Shown piece after piece: positions 36,030 through 48,600 of a stretch of 64,000 bases of DNA. Source of the DNA: Spisula solida (taxonomy: Eukaryota; Mollusca; Bivalvia; Venerida; Mactridae). A program made the position numbers and the translations under genes. The stretch covers positions 4,350,001-4,414,000 of the forward strand of contig OX365955.1 of the NCBI GenBank assembly GCA_947247005.1, given 5' to 3'. How positions within the stretch are numbered: position 1 is the stretch's first letter; every line of letters begins with the position of its first letter. The notes under the pieces were generated by a model, which did not search any database, was not told where the DNA came from, and saw only the letters and a list, made by a program, of their open reading frames with translations.

Positions 36030-36190
36030 AACAGCTGATATATTTTCTATATTTATAGTCCCGGTTACATGTTTTCATAAGCGGGAAATATCATGGAGAC
36101 GCTCGAGATGCAATACCAACACAAATCTAAAATTGAAATATTCAACGCAAGAACCTTGTTATATATTTATGCATAAAGGTCAGGATCAAG
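36030..36190 (+). repeat. Dispersed repeat F copy
   Basis: 'gagacgctcgagatgcaata', 'ccaacacaaatctaaaa' and 'atattcaacgca...atttatgcataaaggt' recur at 53745-53875. Confidence 0.65.
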
Positions 36191-36774
36191 TCGAATTCAG
36201 GTCAAAAGTGATACCCAAAGGAAGCCTTGACTCTAAACATGAATGACATACTGCGCATGGTTCTTAAACTTAGCATACTAGTTTTACTATAAAGGGAGGT
36301 AATTACCGGCATTGGATTTGTCTCTTCCGCTAAAACAAGAAACAAAATTTAGGTTTCACTAACTTTGTGTGTTTATAAATCATGCGATTATTTAGAATTG
36401 TACTCAAAAAGAACCAAACTACTAAATTTAGAACGAACATGAACCGCTATTTAGACCGGTTAGCTACCATGAACACTTTTGTCTGGTATTATATATTGCT
36501 TTTCTTAGAGTTTCACTTATGTATATAGGACAGAGAATTTAAGAGACCCTCGACCTTGTGTTAGAATACTTCAACATTGTAATATATGCATGCATACAGG
36601 TCAAATTATCGGTCTTATACAACATATACTAGTAGTGCACATAACATAAAACAAAAATATTATTTAGCCACTTTTACTAAGAGTTATAAGAGACATTACC
36701 TACATTATAATAAACCATCGGATTATCACACTGTATATAAGATTCTGACATTACACACTATAATATAGTACATG

Positions 36775-37315
36775 TTTTGTCCGACAGCTTTTTGACAGCT
36801 GGGACTTGCACTTTCGACTTTTTGACAGCTTAAACTTTGACTTTTAGCGATTTAGTTAATGTTCTCGTTCAGCTGTACCGTGTAATTGTGGCCTGTGTCG
36901 GTTTTTTGTTGTTGTCTGTGTTCAGCTGTTTCAGTTGAGAGCTGCCATCACTGTTCGATTGTATTATTATCTTTTATTCACGCAGATAAAAATAAAACTT
37001 TAAAAAACCCAGCTGTGAATCCTCATAAAAATAAGACATGTACTAGGAAAATTTTACGTATTCTACTGATGGCAAAATAATGCTATTATGTCGGAAGGGA
37101 AGGAAGCAATCAACTTAACTAGCCGAGCACAGAAAACATAAACACATACAAGGCACAATGTCCAACACACAACCGAACGAGAAAATGATCCACCCAAGTC
37201 CAAGCTGTCTAAAGGCTGAATGAACTAGTTCCAGCAATCAAAAAGCTGAATGCCCACGTTGAATGACCTATTAGAGCACACAAGGCACAATGCTCAACAC
37301 ACAGCCTATTAGTTT
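36775..37315. repeat. Two family B termini back to back
   Basis: The plus-strand part (36775-36975) has 'agctttttgacagct' twice and ends 'gagagctgccatcactgttc'. The minus-strand part (37092-37315) begins 'gtcggaagggaaggaagcaa' with 'cgagcacagaaaacataaac'. About 115 bp separates them. Either two elements in opposite orientation or one rearranged element. Confidence 0.6.
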
Positions 37316-38064
37316 TGAAAAAAAACAATATTACATGCTTCTCGCCGTATGTCATACTGGAAACTTATTACGTATTATTGGTACTTTGTTGTTCAAATTC
37401 ATTTTCTCTTCTACCGTAACCTGAAAATAATAAATACATGTATATGTTTCTAACCCATATTACAGACAAACATTATGACTGTCGTGCCGAAATTATCCAA
37501 TGTTTGTTATGCGTTAAGAATGCTAATTAACGACCGGTGTCATGTCAACCTAAAATATCCAACACACGGAAACAGAAATATATATAAATACATACACACA
37601 TACTCTACCAACAGCTTGTGACATGCCTCGGACGGAGTCATTAATTTTAACATAAAAACGAAAATTATGCAAACCAAAACAGAAAGCATAAATAATCAGA
37701 ATTGTGGGACTTTTTTATGAGCTATCATGGGCCTTTACGGACCGCCAACTGCTATATACTGAGTATAGACCTGTTCAAGTTATGACACAGTATGCATACC
37801 AATCAACAAGTGGAAATACAAAGAAGATTCGTATTATAATAATATAGTGTGTGTGATCTAATCAAATCAAAGCTAACAAATCTTAGACGTTTATTATTAT
37901 TAAGGCGTAGCAGTGCAGCCAGAGTCTAATCAACAGCGAACGTAACCATTGAGTTATTGAGACAACAACAAGATAATTTAACAAATCGAACAGGGAACGT
38001 AAAAGGTATACAACGGAAGGCAAAAAGATAAGTGTAAAAATTGATAGATAGTGACGCGTGCATT

Positions 38065-38219
38065 AAATAGAGGATCTTGCATGAGTGCTCATTACATACG
38101 AGTTTTATTAAACGAGTGGACAAAAAGATATGACACGAGGCTTTGCCGAGTGTTATATCACTTTGTCGACGAGTTTAATAAAAGTCGTATGTAATGAGCA
38201 CGAATGTAAGATTCTATTT
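38065..38219. mobile_element. Long near-perfect palindrome (foldback MITE)
   Basis: Two arms of about 75 bp ('gtgctcattacatacgagtt' versus 'aagtcgtatgtaatgagcac') meet at 'gaggctttgccgag'. RNA or single-stranded DNA from here would form a hairpin of about 155 nt. A second inverted pair, 'tttatcacataac' (38218) and 'gttatgtgataaa' (38466), brackets the stretch between it and the satellite. Confidence 0.85.
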
Positions 38220-38480
38220 ATCACATAACATTGGAGAACGCTCATATTCGTTCAAATTGATGATGTACGTTGCATAGGTTTCTGTCTAAATTTAGCGGTA
38301 CAACGAACGCGACGTCATGACGACGTTGGTATTATCCTGACGTCATGGGTCAATCAATGCATGGATTGGCTTACCTCGCATCAGGCTAATTTGCATATTT
38401 ATTGCACACTCTGGGAGTGCCGAACGATATTTACGGCACGGCTTTACGGCACTGCTGGACCGCGGGTTATGTGATAAAGT

Positions 38481-40945
38481 GATGTAGAGACTGGTACCAA
38501 ACGTACGGTCCTTTGGTCTATGTCCATTATATAATGTAGAGACTAGTACCAAACAGGTGTTTTACGTCCTATGGTCCATGTCCCCGATTATATAATGTAG
38601 AGACTAGTACCAAACAGGTGTGTACGGTGCTATGGTCCATGTCCCCGATTATATAATGTAGAGACTAGTACCAAACAGGTGTGTACGGTCCTATGGTCCA
38701 TGTCCCCGATTATATAATGTAGAGACTAGTACCAAACATGTGTTTTACGTCTTATGGTCTATGTCCCCGATTATATAATGTAGAGACTGGTACCAAACAG
38801 GTGTTTTACGTCTTATGGTCTATGTCCCCAATTATATAATGTAGAGACTAGTACCAAACAGGTGTTTTACGTCTTATGGTCTATGTCCCCGATTATATAA
38901 TGTAGAGACTAGTACCAAACAGGTGTTTTACGTCCTTTGGTCCATGTCCCCGATTATATAATGTAGAGACTAGAACCAAACAGGTGTTTTTTGTTATGGT
39001 CCATGTCCCCGATTATATAATGTAGAGACTAGTACCAAACAGATGTTTTACGTCCTATGGTCCATGTCCCCGATTATATAATGTAGAGACTGGTACCCAA
39101 CAGGTATGTACTGTCCAATGGTCCATGTCCCCGATTATATAATGTAGAGACTAGTACCAAACAGGTGTTTACGTCCTTTGGTCCATGTCCCCGATTATAT
39201 AATGTAGAGACTGGTACCCAACAGGTATGTACTGTCCAATGGTACATGTCCCCGATTATATAATGTAGAGACTGGTACCCAACAGGTATGTACTGTCCAA
39301 TGGTCCATGTCCCCGATTATATAAAGTAGATACTAGTACCAAACAGGTGTTTACGTCCTTTGGTCCATGTCCCCGATTATATAATGTAAAGACTGGTACC
39401 CAACAGGTATGTACTGTCCAATGGTACATGTCCCCGATTATATAATGTAGAGACTGGTACCAAACAGGTGTTTTACGTCCTATGGTCCATGTCCCGATTA
39501 TATAATGTAGAGACTGGTACCAAACAGGTGTTTTACGTCTTATGGTCCATGTCCCCGATTATATAATGTAGAGACTAGTACCAAACATGTGTTTTACGTC
39601 TTATGGTCCATGTCCCCGATTATATAATGTAGAGACTGGTACCAAACAAATGTTTTACGTCCTATGGTCTATGTCCCCGATTATATAATGTAGAGACTGG
39701 TACCAAACAGGTGTTTTACGTCCTATGGTCCATGTCCCCGATTATATAATGTAGAGACTAGTACCAAACAGGTGTGTACGGTCCTATGGTCCATGTCCCC
39801 GATTATATAATGTAGAGACTGGTACCAAACAGGTGTTTTACGTCCTATGGTCCATGTCCCCGATTATATAATGTAGAGACTAGTACCAAACAGGTGTGTA
39901 CTGTCCAATGGTCCATGTCCCCGATTATATAATGTAGAGACTGGTACCCAACAGGTGTTTTACGTCCTATGGTCCATGTCCCCGATTATATAATGTAGAG
40001 ACTGGTACCAAACAGGTGTTTTACGTCCTATGGTCCATGTCCCCGATTATATAATGTAGAGACTGGTACCAAACAGGTGTTTTACGTCCTATGGTCCATG
40101 TCCCCGATTATATAATGTAGAGACTAGTACCAAACATGTGTTTTACGTCCTATGGTCCATGTCCCCGATTATATAATGTAGAGACTGGTACCAAACAGAT
40201 GTTTTACGTCCTATGGTCCATGTCCCCGATTATATAATGTAGAGACTGGTACCAAACAGGTGTTTTACGTCCTATGGTCCATGTCCCCGATTATATAATG
40301 TAGAGACTGGTACCAAACAGGTGTTTTACGTCCTATGGTCCATGTCCCCGATTATATAATGTAGAGACTGGTTCCAAACAGGTGTTTTACGTCCTATGGT
40401 CCATGTCCCCGATTATATAATGTAGAGACTAGTACCAAACAGGTGTTTTACGTCCTATGGTCCATGTCCCCGATAATATATTGTAGAGGCTGGTACCAAA
40501 CAGGTGTGTACGGTCCTATGCTCCATGTCCCCGATTATATAATGTAGAGACTAGTACCAAACAGGTGTTTTACGTCCTATGGTCCATGTCCCCGATTATA
40601 TAATGTAGAGGCTGGTACCAAATTTGTGTTTTACGTCCTATGGTCCATGTCCCCGATTATATAATGTAGAGACTAGTACCAAACAGGTGTTTTACGTCCT
40701 TTGGTCCATGTCCCCGATAATATATTGTAGAGGCTGGTACCAAACAGGTGTGTACGGTCCTATGCTCCATGTCCCCGATTATATAATGTAGAGGCTGGTA
40801 CCAAACAGGTGTTTTACGTCCTATGCTCCATGTCCCCGATTATATAATGTAGAGGCTGGCACCAAACATGTATGTAAGGTCCTATGATCTATGTCCACGA
40901 TGATATAATGTCGAGTCTGGTACCAAACAGATGTGTACTGCCGTA
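38481..40945. repeat. 61-bp satellite array (about 40 copies)
   Basis: Unit 'attatataatgtagagacta', 'gtaccaaacaggtgttttac', 'gtcctatggtccatgtcccc', g. Variants alternate actagtacc/actggtacc and gtgttttacgtcc / gtatgtactgtcc. The 'ggtatgtactgtccaatgg' variants cluster at about 39,100-39,430. Edge units are most diverged. No open frame of note. Confidence 0.96.
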
Positions 40946-41698
40946 TATTCCACATCATTACATCAATCCATTCATCTATTATGTTGTGTTGACGAGTTGT
41001 TAAATTTACAGACATGTATAATGAAGTTATAAAGTTAAAATTACAGTTTACCTTACGATATACTGGAAGGGAGGTAACTCTACAGATCGGTTCAATAATA
41101 CCAAAAGAGTTACCTATGCTTTATATTGATTATTTTGGAATACATATAGATACATGCATATTGTTTTAACAAGTCGAGATTTTTTATATCCGATTGTCAA
41201 ATTACATGTATATATTTTTATAAGTTGGTTATGGTTGCGAACATGATATTTTACATTGTTGCGGTACTAGACTAATTCCTGATATCGTGGATACTTATGT
41301 CCCTGGATATGCCGCACCATTTGTCCACCTTAACGTATAAGGGTTGGGTGTCAACTAAATATACTGAATGCACGGTAGGGTGAACCCAGAGCTATTTAGT
41401 TATTCCATGCTCAACCAAATTCCACGGATTTACACTAGACCTATACGCGAGTCTACAAAATTAATAGCCGAGTAATGACCTGTACAAGCATTATGCATTG
41501 CGCGCGCTTCGGTAATCATCATACGTTTCGTTTCTTTCCAGTCATGTAAAGCCCATGCTCTAATTTTAAATATTTCTAACAGTCACATGCTTTGTGTTTT
41601 ACTGAAACTTTTATATTAGATGTATTGAGTATAGCCTAAAAAGCAAACACAGTAACATTTTCTAAAATGTAAAGAGTATTGATATAATTATGGGTCCT
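40946..41698. other. Non-genic spacer
   Basis: Contains 'gaagggaggtaactct' near 41067, a word I associate with mollusc interspersed DNA. No gene seen. Confidence 0.4.
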
Positions 41699-41957
41699 GG
41701 CCCCGATCTCCCGAAACATCTCAAGTAGATATCTCAGCTCAAATTGAGATTTTGCTCAAATCAGAGTCGAAATTTTTAGATAAATATGAAGCTTGAGCTC
41801 TTGAAATTTTACTGTAATAAACTCAGAATGATGTTTTGTGTCTGTTTTGTTATACCAATTTAGAGTATAATTTCGCATGGAAACTATCTAAAACAATAGG
41901 TGATACGATTTGAGTTGAGATTGAGCTCAGATTGAGATAGTTCGGGAGATCGGGGCC
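41699..41957. mobile_element. 259-bp MITE with GGCCCCGATCTCCCGAA ends
   Basis: Left end 'ggccccgatctcccgaaaca' and right end (reverse complement) 'ggccccgatctcccgaacta' are nearly identical for about 26 bp. Inner 'gctcaaattgagat' words extend the symmetry. No transposase. Target duplication is not obvious. Confidence 0.85.
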
Positions 41958-41999
41958 TGTATTCTCCTTACCGTCTCTTGGGCATATTTAGTTGATAAT

Positions 42000-42085
42000 C
42001 AACCTAAATAAGTCGAGGTGGGCAAGTTGTCTCATGATTGCCGTCCGATTTTGTGCGTTCGATTCCACCTCTAATCGGATAGAAA
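42000..42085 (+). repeat. tRNA-like SINE fragment
   Basis: 'gtcgaggtgggcaagttgtc' then 'gtgcgttcgattccacctct' resembles a diverged tRNA head with box B, followed by an A-rich run. Not foldable as a normal tRNA. Confidence 0.4.
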
Positions 42086-42641
42086 GAAAAAAAGATTCAC
42101 TGTCTCCAAAGTAACATAACTAAATTTATTAAGAGTCTTTCAGGCTAAACCTTATAAGGTAAATAAAAGCATACTTTGTCTAGACTTCTACGTCTCCAAT
42201 GAACCTATGTATATGTGTGGGTGCATTTGAGACAGGCTGTGACAACTTCACCGTTTGTTAATTGTATAACTTGTATGGAAACATAGCTAAATGTCTCTGC
42301 TTGTTACATTGTTATATAGCATGTGTTACCACATACCAGCTAAATGTATAAAGCAATATAAATTATATTTCTATTTTCTAATTATTTTAGAGTACATTGC
42401 ACATACGGGCTGGTGGCTTAACTGAATCATACTATAGAATAGAATATTTTGATTACATTTTAATTCATTTATTTTCCATCGATTTTGGAACCAGCCGCGC
42501 CATATAAACGAATATTTTATTTACAAAATTAATACTGAAATGTAAACAAATACGAATAGACATTGGTATTTGCAATTCTATTATTTTCAATAAAGCTAAA
42601 GATTATTTCAATCAGAAATACCATATCAATAATAATGATGT

Positions 42642-42920
42642 TGGGGAGCGGTGGCCTAGAGGTAGGACGCGCGCTTCGGTATCGAGAGGTCCCGGGTTCA
42701 CCCCCGTCTGGATCACTGCTTAATTTCTCTGAGCAAGAATAACCCACATGTTCCTCTCCATCAATGTGTAAATTTGTACCTGTGAGGGCTGTGTTTGAAC
42801 ATGTTCGATAATCCTCGATGTTGGCTGCACACCCACCGGGAGAGAAAAAGTCTCTCCCCAGGGAGACTCGAACGCAGGTAGCCCTGCTGAAAACAGCCCG
42901 CGAAAATTGGTAACTTTAAC
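42642..42920 (+). mobile_element. tRNA-derived SINE, family A
   Basis: Head 'tggggagcggtggcctagag' with 'cgcgcgcttcggtatcgaga' and 'cccgggttcacccccg'. The body 'ctgagcaagaataacccaca' and tail 'ggctgcacacccaccgggag', 'gggagactcgaacgcaggt' and 'aaaattggtaactttaac' match 10857-11212, with an internal deletion in the tail. Confidence 0.8.
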
Positions 42921-44205
42921 ATAATACGTAATAAAACTAAGATATCAATGCTCAGGTTTATTATATCAGCTTTCTAATTGAACTTCAGTAATAAGACCAT
43001 TTCGTAGATGAGACCAGTTTTAAATGTTCAATGGGTTGTCTTTTACACTAAATAACTAGGCTATTAGGTTCATCAGTTTACTACAGTACAAAGAATTTGA
43101 CATGATCCTAACCTTCATGCAGGAATATATTACACAGCCCTGTGTTGAATATATAAATTTCCACGAGCAAATCGTGCAATATCGGTCCTTTAGATTCGTG
43201 TTTGTATTACACATCCAGCGTCTTTATGACATTCCCCTCTTATGAAAACATAAATATAGACAAAATATGAGCTGTTAAATTATGGTCGAGGATCGTGTCA
43301 AATGCTCTGTACTATACATACACTTGCTTGCTGAGTTTGGTTCTCAAGAAAATGTTTGCAACAAACACGATAAATGATTCAGCCTAATGGGATTTTGATT
43401 TCAAATCATTTTGATAATTTATTTCACGAGTACTTAAAAGTATTTTAAACCATTCGATGTATAATTTTTTTATCAATACAAAGAAGGTAATACCACATAG
43501 GTTCTAAACCTATCAGTCCGTGTATTCATAATTCATACATATTATTATAAATAGAATTTGCATATTACGTATGCATACATTTGCTAGGTGTGTAATCGCA
43601 TCAACAAACGTAGAAGATCACAAACTTTATACGTCTGAGCCGTGGGAAAGAGGTGCTTTAATAATCCTACTACAGCCACACGAAGTATGCATCCATCCGT
43701 TATGATTCGTTATACTTGTGTTGCACTATAAGTCCTTTTCGCGAATAAGAATATTTTGCTCAACCACTATTAAATCGAACGCTTTATTATGTCACGTGCT
43801 AGTCACGTGAAGTCGGAAGTTATAACATGATTAGATAATAAATTAATATTGAATATGTATATATTAAGTTGAATTGAGGAATTATACAAAACAACAGAGG
43901 TAATTATATATTGTTCTGTATCGTATTGCATCACAATGTAAACAAGCTGCTTGCATTAGCTATAATAACCTTGCACTATAATTACATCATGTTATTTTAT
44001 GGGCCTTAATTGTAGACTAAATAAATCCTGAACAGAAACTTGTGAAATCGAATTCTATATATATTATTTGTTTTAGTTATATTAAGCTATATTTAACATA
44101 TTGCTACACGATAAATGTTTATGTAATAGATATAGTACTAGTTTTTCGTCAAAAGTGTTTTCTAACAACGGTTATTGTACAGTTTGGTGAGGACGAGCAA
44201 CATAA
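42921..44205. other. Non-genic stretch
   Basis: AT-rich; no gene or clear repeat recognised on either strand. Confidence 0.45.
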
Positions 44206-44211
44206 TTGTCC

Positions 44212-44445
44212 GAGGCGAACAGTTTTCTTATAGCTCACAAAAGTGTCCGCTTACGAAAATTAAGTACACTTTTTGAATGGAATCAGTGGGCATGTCGGAG
44301 TATAAGAAGATTTGTTGTATTTTCCAGAGGAAAACAGTTTCCTTATAGCTCACAGAAGTGTCCGCTTACGAAAATAAAGAACACTTTTTGAATGAAATCA
44401 GTGGGTATGTCGGAGTATAAGAAGATTTGTTGTATTTTCCAGTTG
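44212..44445. repeat. ~115-bp tandem duplication
   Basis: 'acagttttcttatagctcac' (44219) and 'acagtttccttatagctcac' (44334) start two units that both run through 'tgtccgcttacgaaaat' to 'aagatttgttgtattttcca'. Confidence 0.9.
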
Positions 44446-44629
44446 TATACAGAATAGGAATAATGTGAGCATTGTTTGGCGTTAACCCCGTACATCAGAA
44501 CAGACACACCACGATGCGCTGTCAACTCGTATTTATTAATGGTAAGATATGTACACAACATAATGATATTTACTTATTATGCATGTAAAGTACAACCTCT
44601 ATAGAGCAACACCCTTTGGAAGCTGCAAA

Positions 44630-44943
44630 TAATGTGGCACAGTGGTCGAGTGGTTACGCGCTTGACTACTGGTCGAGAGGTCACTGGTTCGAATCTAGGT
44701 CGGGGCACTTGGTCATTTCTGAAACGATGTTCAGTGTTTTCCACCAAACTAGAGATTAACTGGTTGGAAACCCAGAGGTATTCTCGCGAGTATCCGTGCT
44801 GTACACCGGGCACTTTAAATAACCAATGAATCTATTCGTAACGAGCTAGGGATTCCTTGTATCACACCTCTTCTCTTTATTGATTTTAAGTCTGCCCTGC
44901 CAATAATACCCGAAAAGAGGCGTTAGGCAGTATAAATAGATAG
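44630..44943 (+). mobile_element. tRNA-derived SINE, second family
   Basis: Head 'ggcacagtggtcgagtggtt', 'acgcgcttgactactggtcg' and box B 'ctggttcgaatct', unlike family A. The body includes 'ttggaaacccagaggtattc' and the tail is a short 'tataaatagataga' repeat. Open frames on both strands here are SINE-derived. Confidence 0.75.
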
Positions 44944-44952
44944 ATTTATATT

Positions 44953-45119
44953 CCTGGACGCCGTACCTCAATGCTGGCTGCACACCTACCAGGGAGACTC
45001 GAATGCAGATTTCCTTAAGTAGCCCAATGACCAGGAGAAATCAAAATGCCAAAGGTGGCTGAACGGCTGAACGGCTGAACTGCTGAAATCAGCCCTCCAA
45101 AATTGATAAATTAACTTGA
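44953..45119 (+). repeat. SINE family A, 3' part only
   Basis: 'caatgctggctgcacaccta', 'ccagggagactcgaatgcag', 'agtagcccaatgaccaggag', a tripled 'gctgaacg' and 'caaaattgataaattaactt'. It sits directly after the second-family SINE. Confidence 0.75.
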
Positions 45120-45520
45120 ATTAGTACAAATGCTGTTATGTCACTTTCGGGACACCGTTTAATCTCTACCGGTATCTGATTATAGAACCAGCACTATTGT
45201 TTCTAACATAACTAAATTGTTAACAACCAGACCATAGCAGTAAATATTCATAAACATTGATGTATGCTCAGTTAATGAGCACAATCTGATTATTGATATC
45301 ACAGCTCCTGTGACAATTGTCAGAACGTATTATGAAATATAGGGGACGAGAAATTTATTATATGACACTGCTACTGTATTAGTTGTTATTCAATTCATTT
45401 TCTTGAGCTAGAATCATTGTTAATTGTCGTGAACATTATATAAACTTCTTATAAAATGTAATCATTTACTAGTATCATTGTTATGAATACGAACTATGCA
45501 TTTCGCTGGATTAATAGTAC

Positions 45521-45742
45521 AGAATCAATATTTTGAGAAAACAAGAAAATACTGTCTGAAAACTACTCTTTATGTATGGAAAAACAAGCTTTTTCAACTT
45601 CGGTTTGGCTAGCATGATCACGTCCGATTTTCAGAAAAAAGGCTCACAAGAAACTCCATGAGATGCATACTTTAAATATGCATGATTCTTACAAGGTCGT
45701 AAGTAGTAGGTACGACCTTCTAATTCTAAGCCAGCGATTTGT
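45521..45742 (+). repeat. Dispersed repeat D copy
   Basis: 'cagaatcaatattttgagaa', 'tatggaaaaacaag', 'cttaca aggtcgtaag'-type words and 'ccttctaattctaagccagc'. Closest relative is the copy at 23545-23767. Confidence 0.75.
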
Positions 45743-47447
45743 CTCTTACCGGTATTCATTTGGTCAATTATATTTTGTGTGATAGGGCCATGAGGTCGCA
45801 GTGTCTATCACAGGCCACTAAATACTGGTCACCGAGGTATTTTTGATAGCAAGAGTGATAGGGTGTCTGCCTCGACTTCTGTATGATTCAGTCACAGGCC
45901 GCAATATACCAAAGGCGTTGCAAATGGTACTAGTATATCTCCCTTGCTTGACACTCGGCAAAGTTAGGTCAAAGTACCTGCTGGTTTACCTGGTGTCAGG
46001 ATGACATGACTGAAATACTATTCACCAGTAACAAAATCACAAGAAAAACAAGATCGCTACAATGATCCTGCTATAGCTCCGTGAACCGGTTGTCATGTTG
46101 GTCCAGTTTGGTTGTGAAAATTACGTATAGTAGTATCACTATGGCATCGTATAATGACTTTAGTATACTGGCCTTCGGTGCTTACTAAAATGTTTTTCCT
46201 CTCGAAACCTGTCACCCCTCTAAAGAAACTCTCCTTTTAACGACATTCAAAATTCCTCCCACGCAATGATAACGCAAAATTCCGCTCCCAGGAACAACAC
46301 ATCTCTTCAACGACAAATGGCACGGACATGCCCTTGAACTTGTACTTGGTGCGACATATATGAATTAAGCATGCAGTAAATCTCTGGCCTTATAGTCGGT
46401 ATGTTCAAGATTTTGATTACAACAAAAACATTGATATTTAGCAAAGTTCTGACATGTCTAATCAGAAAAATATATAATATAACAATTACAGTTCTAAAAT
46501 AAATTACATAGAGAAAGAATTACAAAGATGTCAATAATGTTTAACTACTAGCGTTACGGGGATGTGTACGTATCTCGTGGTAAGTAAGGGTTAAACATTG
46601 ACGGTCAATTACAACGGTAAATATGGCGACACATGCATTTTAAACAAGTCAAAAGACATTTTTACATAATGTGTTAAGTCCCACTGGCAACAGTATTTCA
46701 GTCATATGGAGATTACACAGTCACATTATCCTGACAACTGACGAACCTTGAACCCGGCTACCTAGAGCAATATGGATAATGTACATGTAAAACCCTGAAT
46801 CATACAAATATGGTCATTCCGGTATCAAAATAAATGAATTCAAATGTCATTCAATAGCCCGGTTAATAGTTTAGTGTGAACACGCACCGCCAAATTACTG
46901 CCATCGCAAATTTTGAAGTCGGATTGAATGCGAAATGCGTGTTTAAATGTTCACACCCGACGACATCACAGGTCCCTCGTGTGTTCCTGTTTCATAAAAT
47001 CCGCAGGTATCAATGTTTTATGTTTTTCTTGTAAATCATATTCGAGTCTGATAGGTTTGAATCTATAAGGTCATCACATATGATGACGTAGGGAAACATG
47101 CTAACTGACGTGTCGGTTTGTTCCTTGGACGTTTATGGCACTTTGTGCATTGACTATTTATCGGCATAAATCAAATGTCAATTTAAAACGCATCCATTAA
47201 GATATACGCCAGACAGAACGAATCAATGAAATTGAAAGATTTAACGTTTGTAGTAGGGCGTTTTATAAAATATCACACTAACATTTGTAACTCATCGATC
47301 GTGAAGGAGACGATCACGGGTCATGACCACATAGCATTAGGACGGCTGATCTACCTTAGTGTTCTGACCCTGTTTTCTAACCAGTATTATTTATCATTCC
47401 ACAAGAACTTCACATGAATAGGAAAAGTAGTATAAATGTATGTATGA

Positions 47448-47520
47448 CATGCCGCGACCAGGAATCGAACCAGTATCACAGGGTTACAAACCTAGCCCTT
47501 TAACCACTGGTTGACGGATG
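47448..47520 (-). repeat. tRNA-like SINE head (Thr-like anticodon loop)
   Basis: The minus strand reads 'gtcaaccagtggttaaaggg', then a loop containing TTTGTAA (TGT in the anticodon position), then 'tactggttcgattcctggtc'. The anticodon and acceptor stems mispair, so it is a pseudo-tRNA or SINE head rather than tRNA-Thr. Confidence 0.5.
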
Positions 47521-48183
47521 TGACTAATATAATCAAGATTCGTGACTGAATAGTGAGATAAGATAATGAAATCTTGAAGTCGTAACCTATTGAAGAGAAG
47601 TCGTAAATTTGTGTAATATTAAAATGAAATCCTGAATTTGCGATATCCTGAATAGTTATTGATCTTACAATTTTTACTTCATGTTTTTGCGATTTGAAGT
47701 CGTTGAAATATCCCCGTCTATCTTTCGTACATACTGGCATTATTTTCACATAAAACAATTTCACAATGCACAATTACATAACTTAACTAGCCCAGAATTT
47801 GATATAACCAAGGTTTATTTCGCAGAACGCAAGCAGAATAAAATTATTCTAAATGATACGTTTGCATATTAAAGCAACAAGTAGATATAGTCATGCAGGT
47901 AGTCCGTTTTTGTCAAAAATTATGTTTTGAAATTGTGGGATTCATCTTTAATCGACACTGAGCACCATTTATTACCAAAAAGATATAATTGTAATTGTAC
48001 GTGTTTCAATTTATAATGTATTTTCAATAATGTTGACTTGAGTCAGTGACTATACATAATTATGTACATGTATTATTACTGGTGCCATTGACCATTGTAT
48101 GTTTAAATTTGTATTGTAAATATTTGTAATGCTCATAGACTGTAAAGTTTCATGTATTGGAAAATAAACTATATATAACAGAA

Positions 48184-48600
48184 AATCGGACAGGTAAGGC
48201 AGCACTTAACTTAACCCTACGAGCACTGAAAACATAAACACAACTCATGCCACAATTATACGACACAGTGCCTAACACATTATTTACCATTTACTGTTAT
48301 TCTTAATTTTCTAAGGACTTTTTACAGCTTAGACTAGATATTTAAGCTTTTTACAGCTGAAACTAGGCCATTCAGTCTTTTATTTGTTGAAACAAGGACA
48401 TTCAGTTTTTTATTTGTTGAAACTTGGACATTCAGGTTGAAAGTCGGTCTCTCAGCATTTTGACATCTTGGACTTGGACTTTCGATGGTTTGAGAGCTGA
48501 AACTCGGTCCGTCGGTGGTTACGTTCATTTTCCCGTGTAATTGTGGCATATGTTGTTTTATGTTTCTGTTTACGTTGAGTTTTTCCTTCCCTGTCCGATT
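48184..48600. mobile_element. Family B element with both termini
   Basis: Left end 'aatcggacaggtaaggcagc' is mirrored by right end 'ttccttccctgtccgatt' (inverted repeats of about 20-25 bp). The interior holds an imperfect ~30-bp minisatellite ('cattcagttttttatttgtt' type, 48350-48500). The clearest whole copy of the family in the window, 417 bp, without a transposase. Confidence 0.7.

Larger units (their letters stand above)
31547..38060. other. Downstream of the channel gene, no gene recognised
   Basis: Probably starts with the 3' untranslated region, but no clear poly(A) signal marks its end (AATAAA first near 33260). A 125-codon minus frame at 35624-36001 and a 67-codon plus frame at 35443-35646 have no recognisable domains. 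Repeat fragments: E at 35225-35300, F at 36030-36190, family B parts at 36775-37315. Confidence 0.45.
45120..48180. other. Non-genic stretch with dispersed repeats
   Basis: Holds repeat D at 45521-45742 and a minus-strand tRNA-like fragment at 47448-47520. Open frames at 47226-47417 and 47492-47773 show no recognisable domains. Confidence 0.45.

Noticed and set aside
38065..40945. CRISPR-like array
   Set aside because: The 61-bp units are contiguous without unique spacers and the setting is an animal genome; it is a satellite.
47448..47520. tRNA-Thr gene on the minus strand
   Set aside because: Has box A- and B-like words and a TGT loop, but anticodon and acceptor stems mispair; more likely a SINE head.
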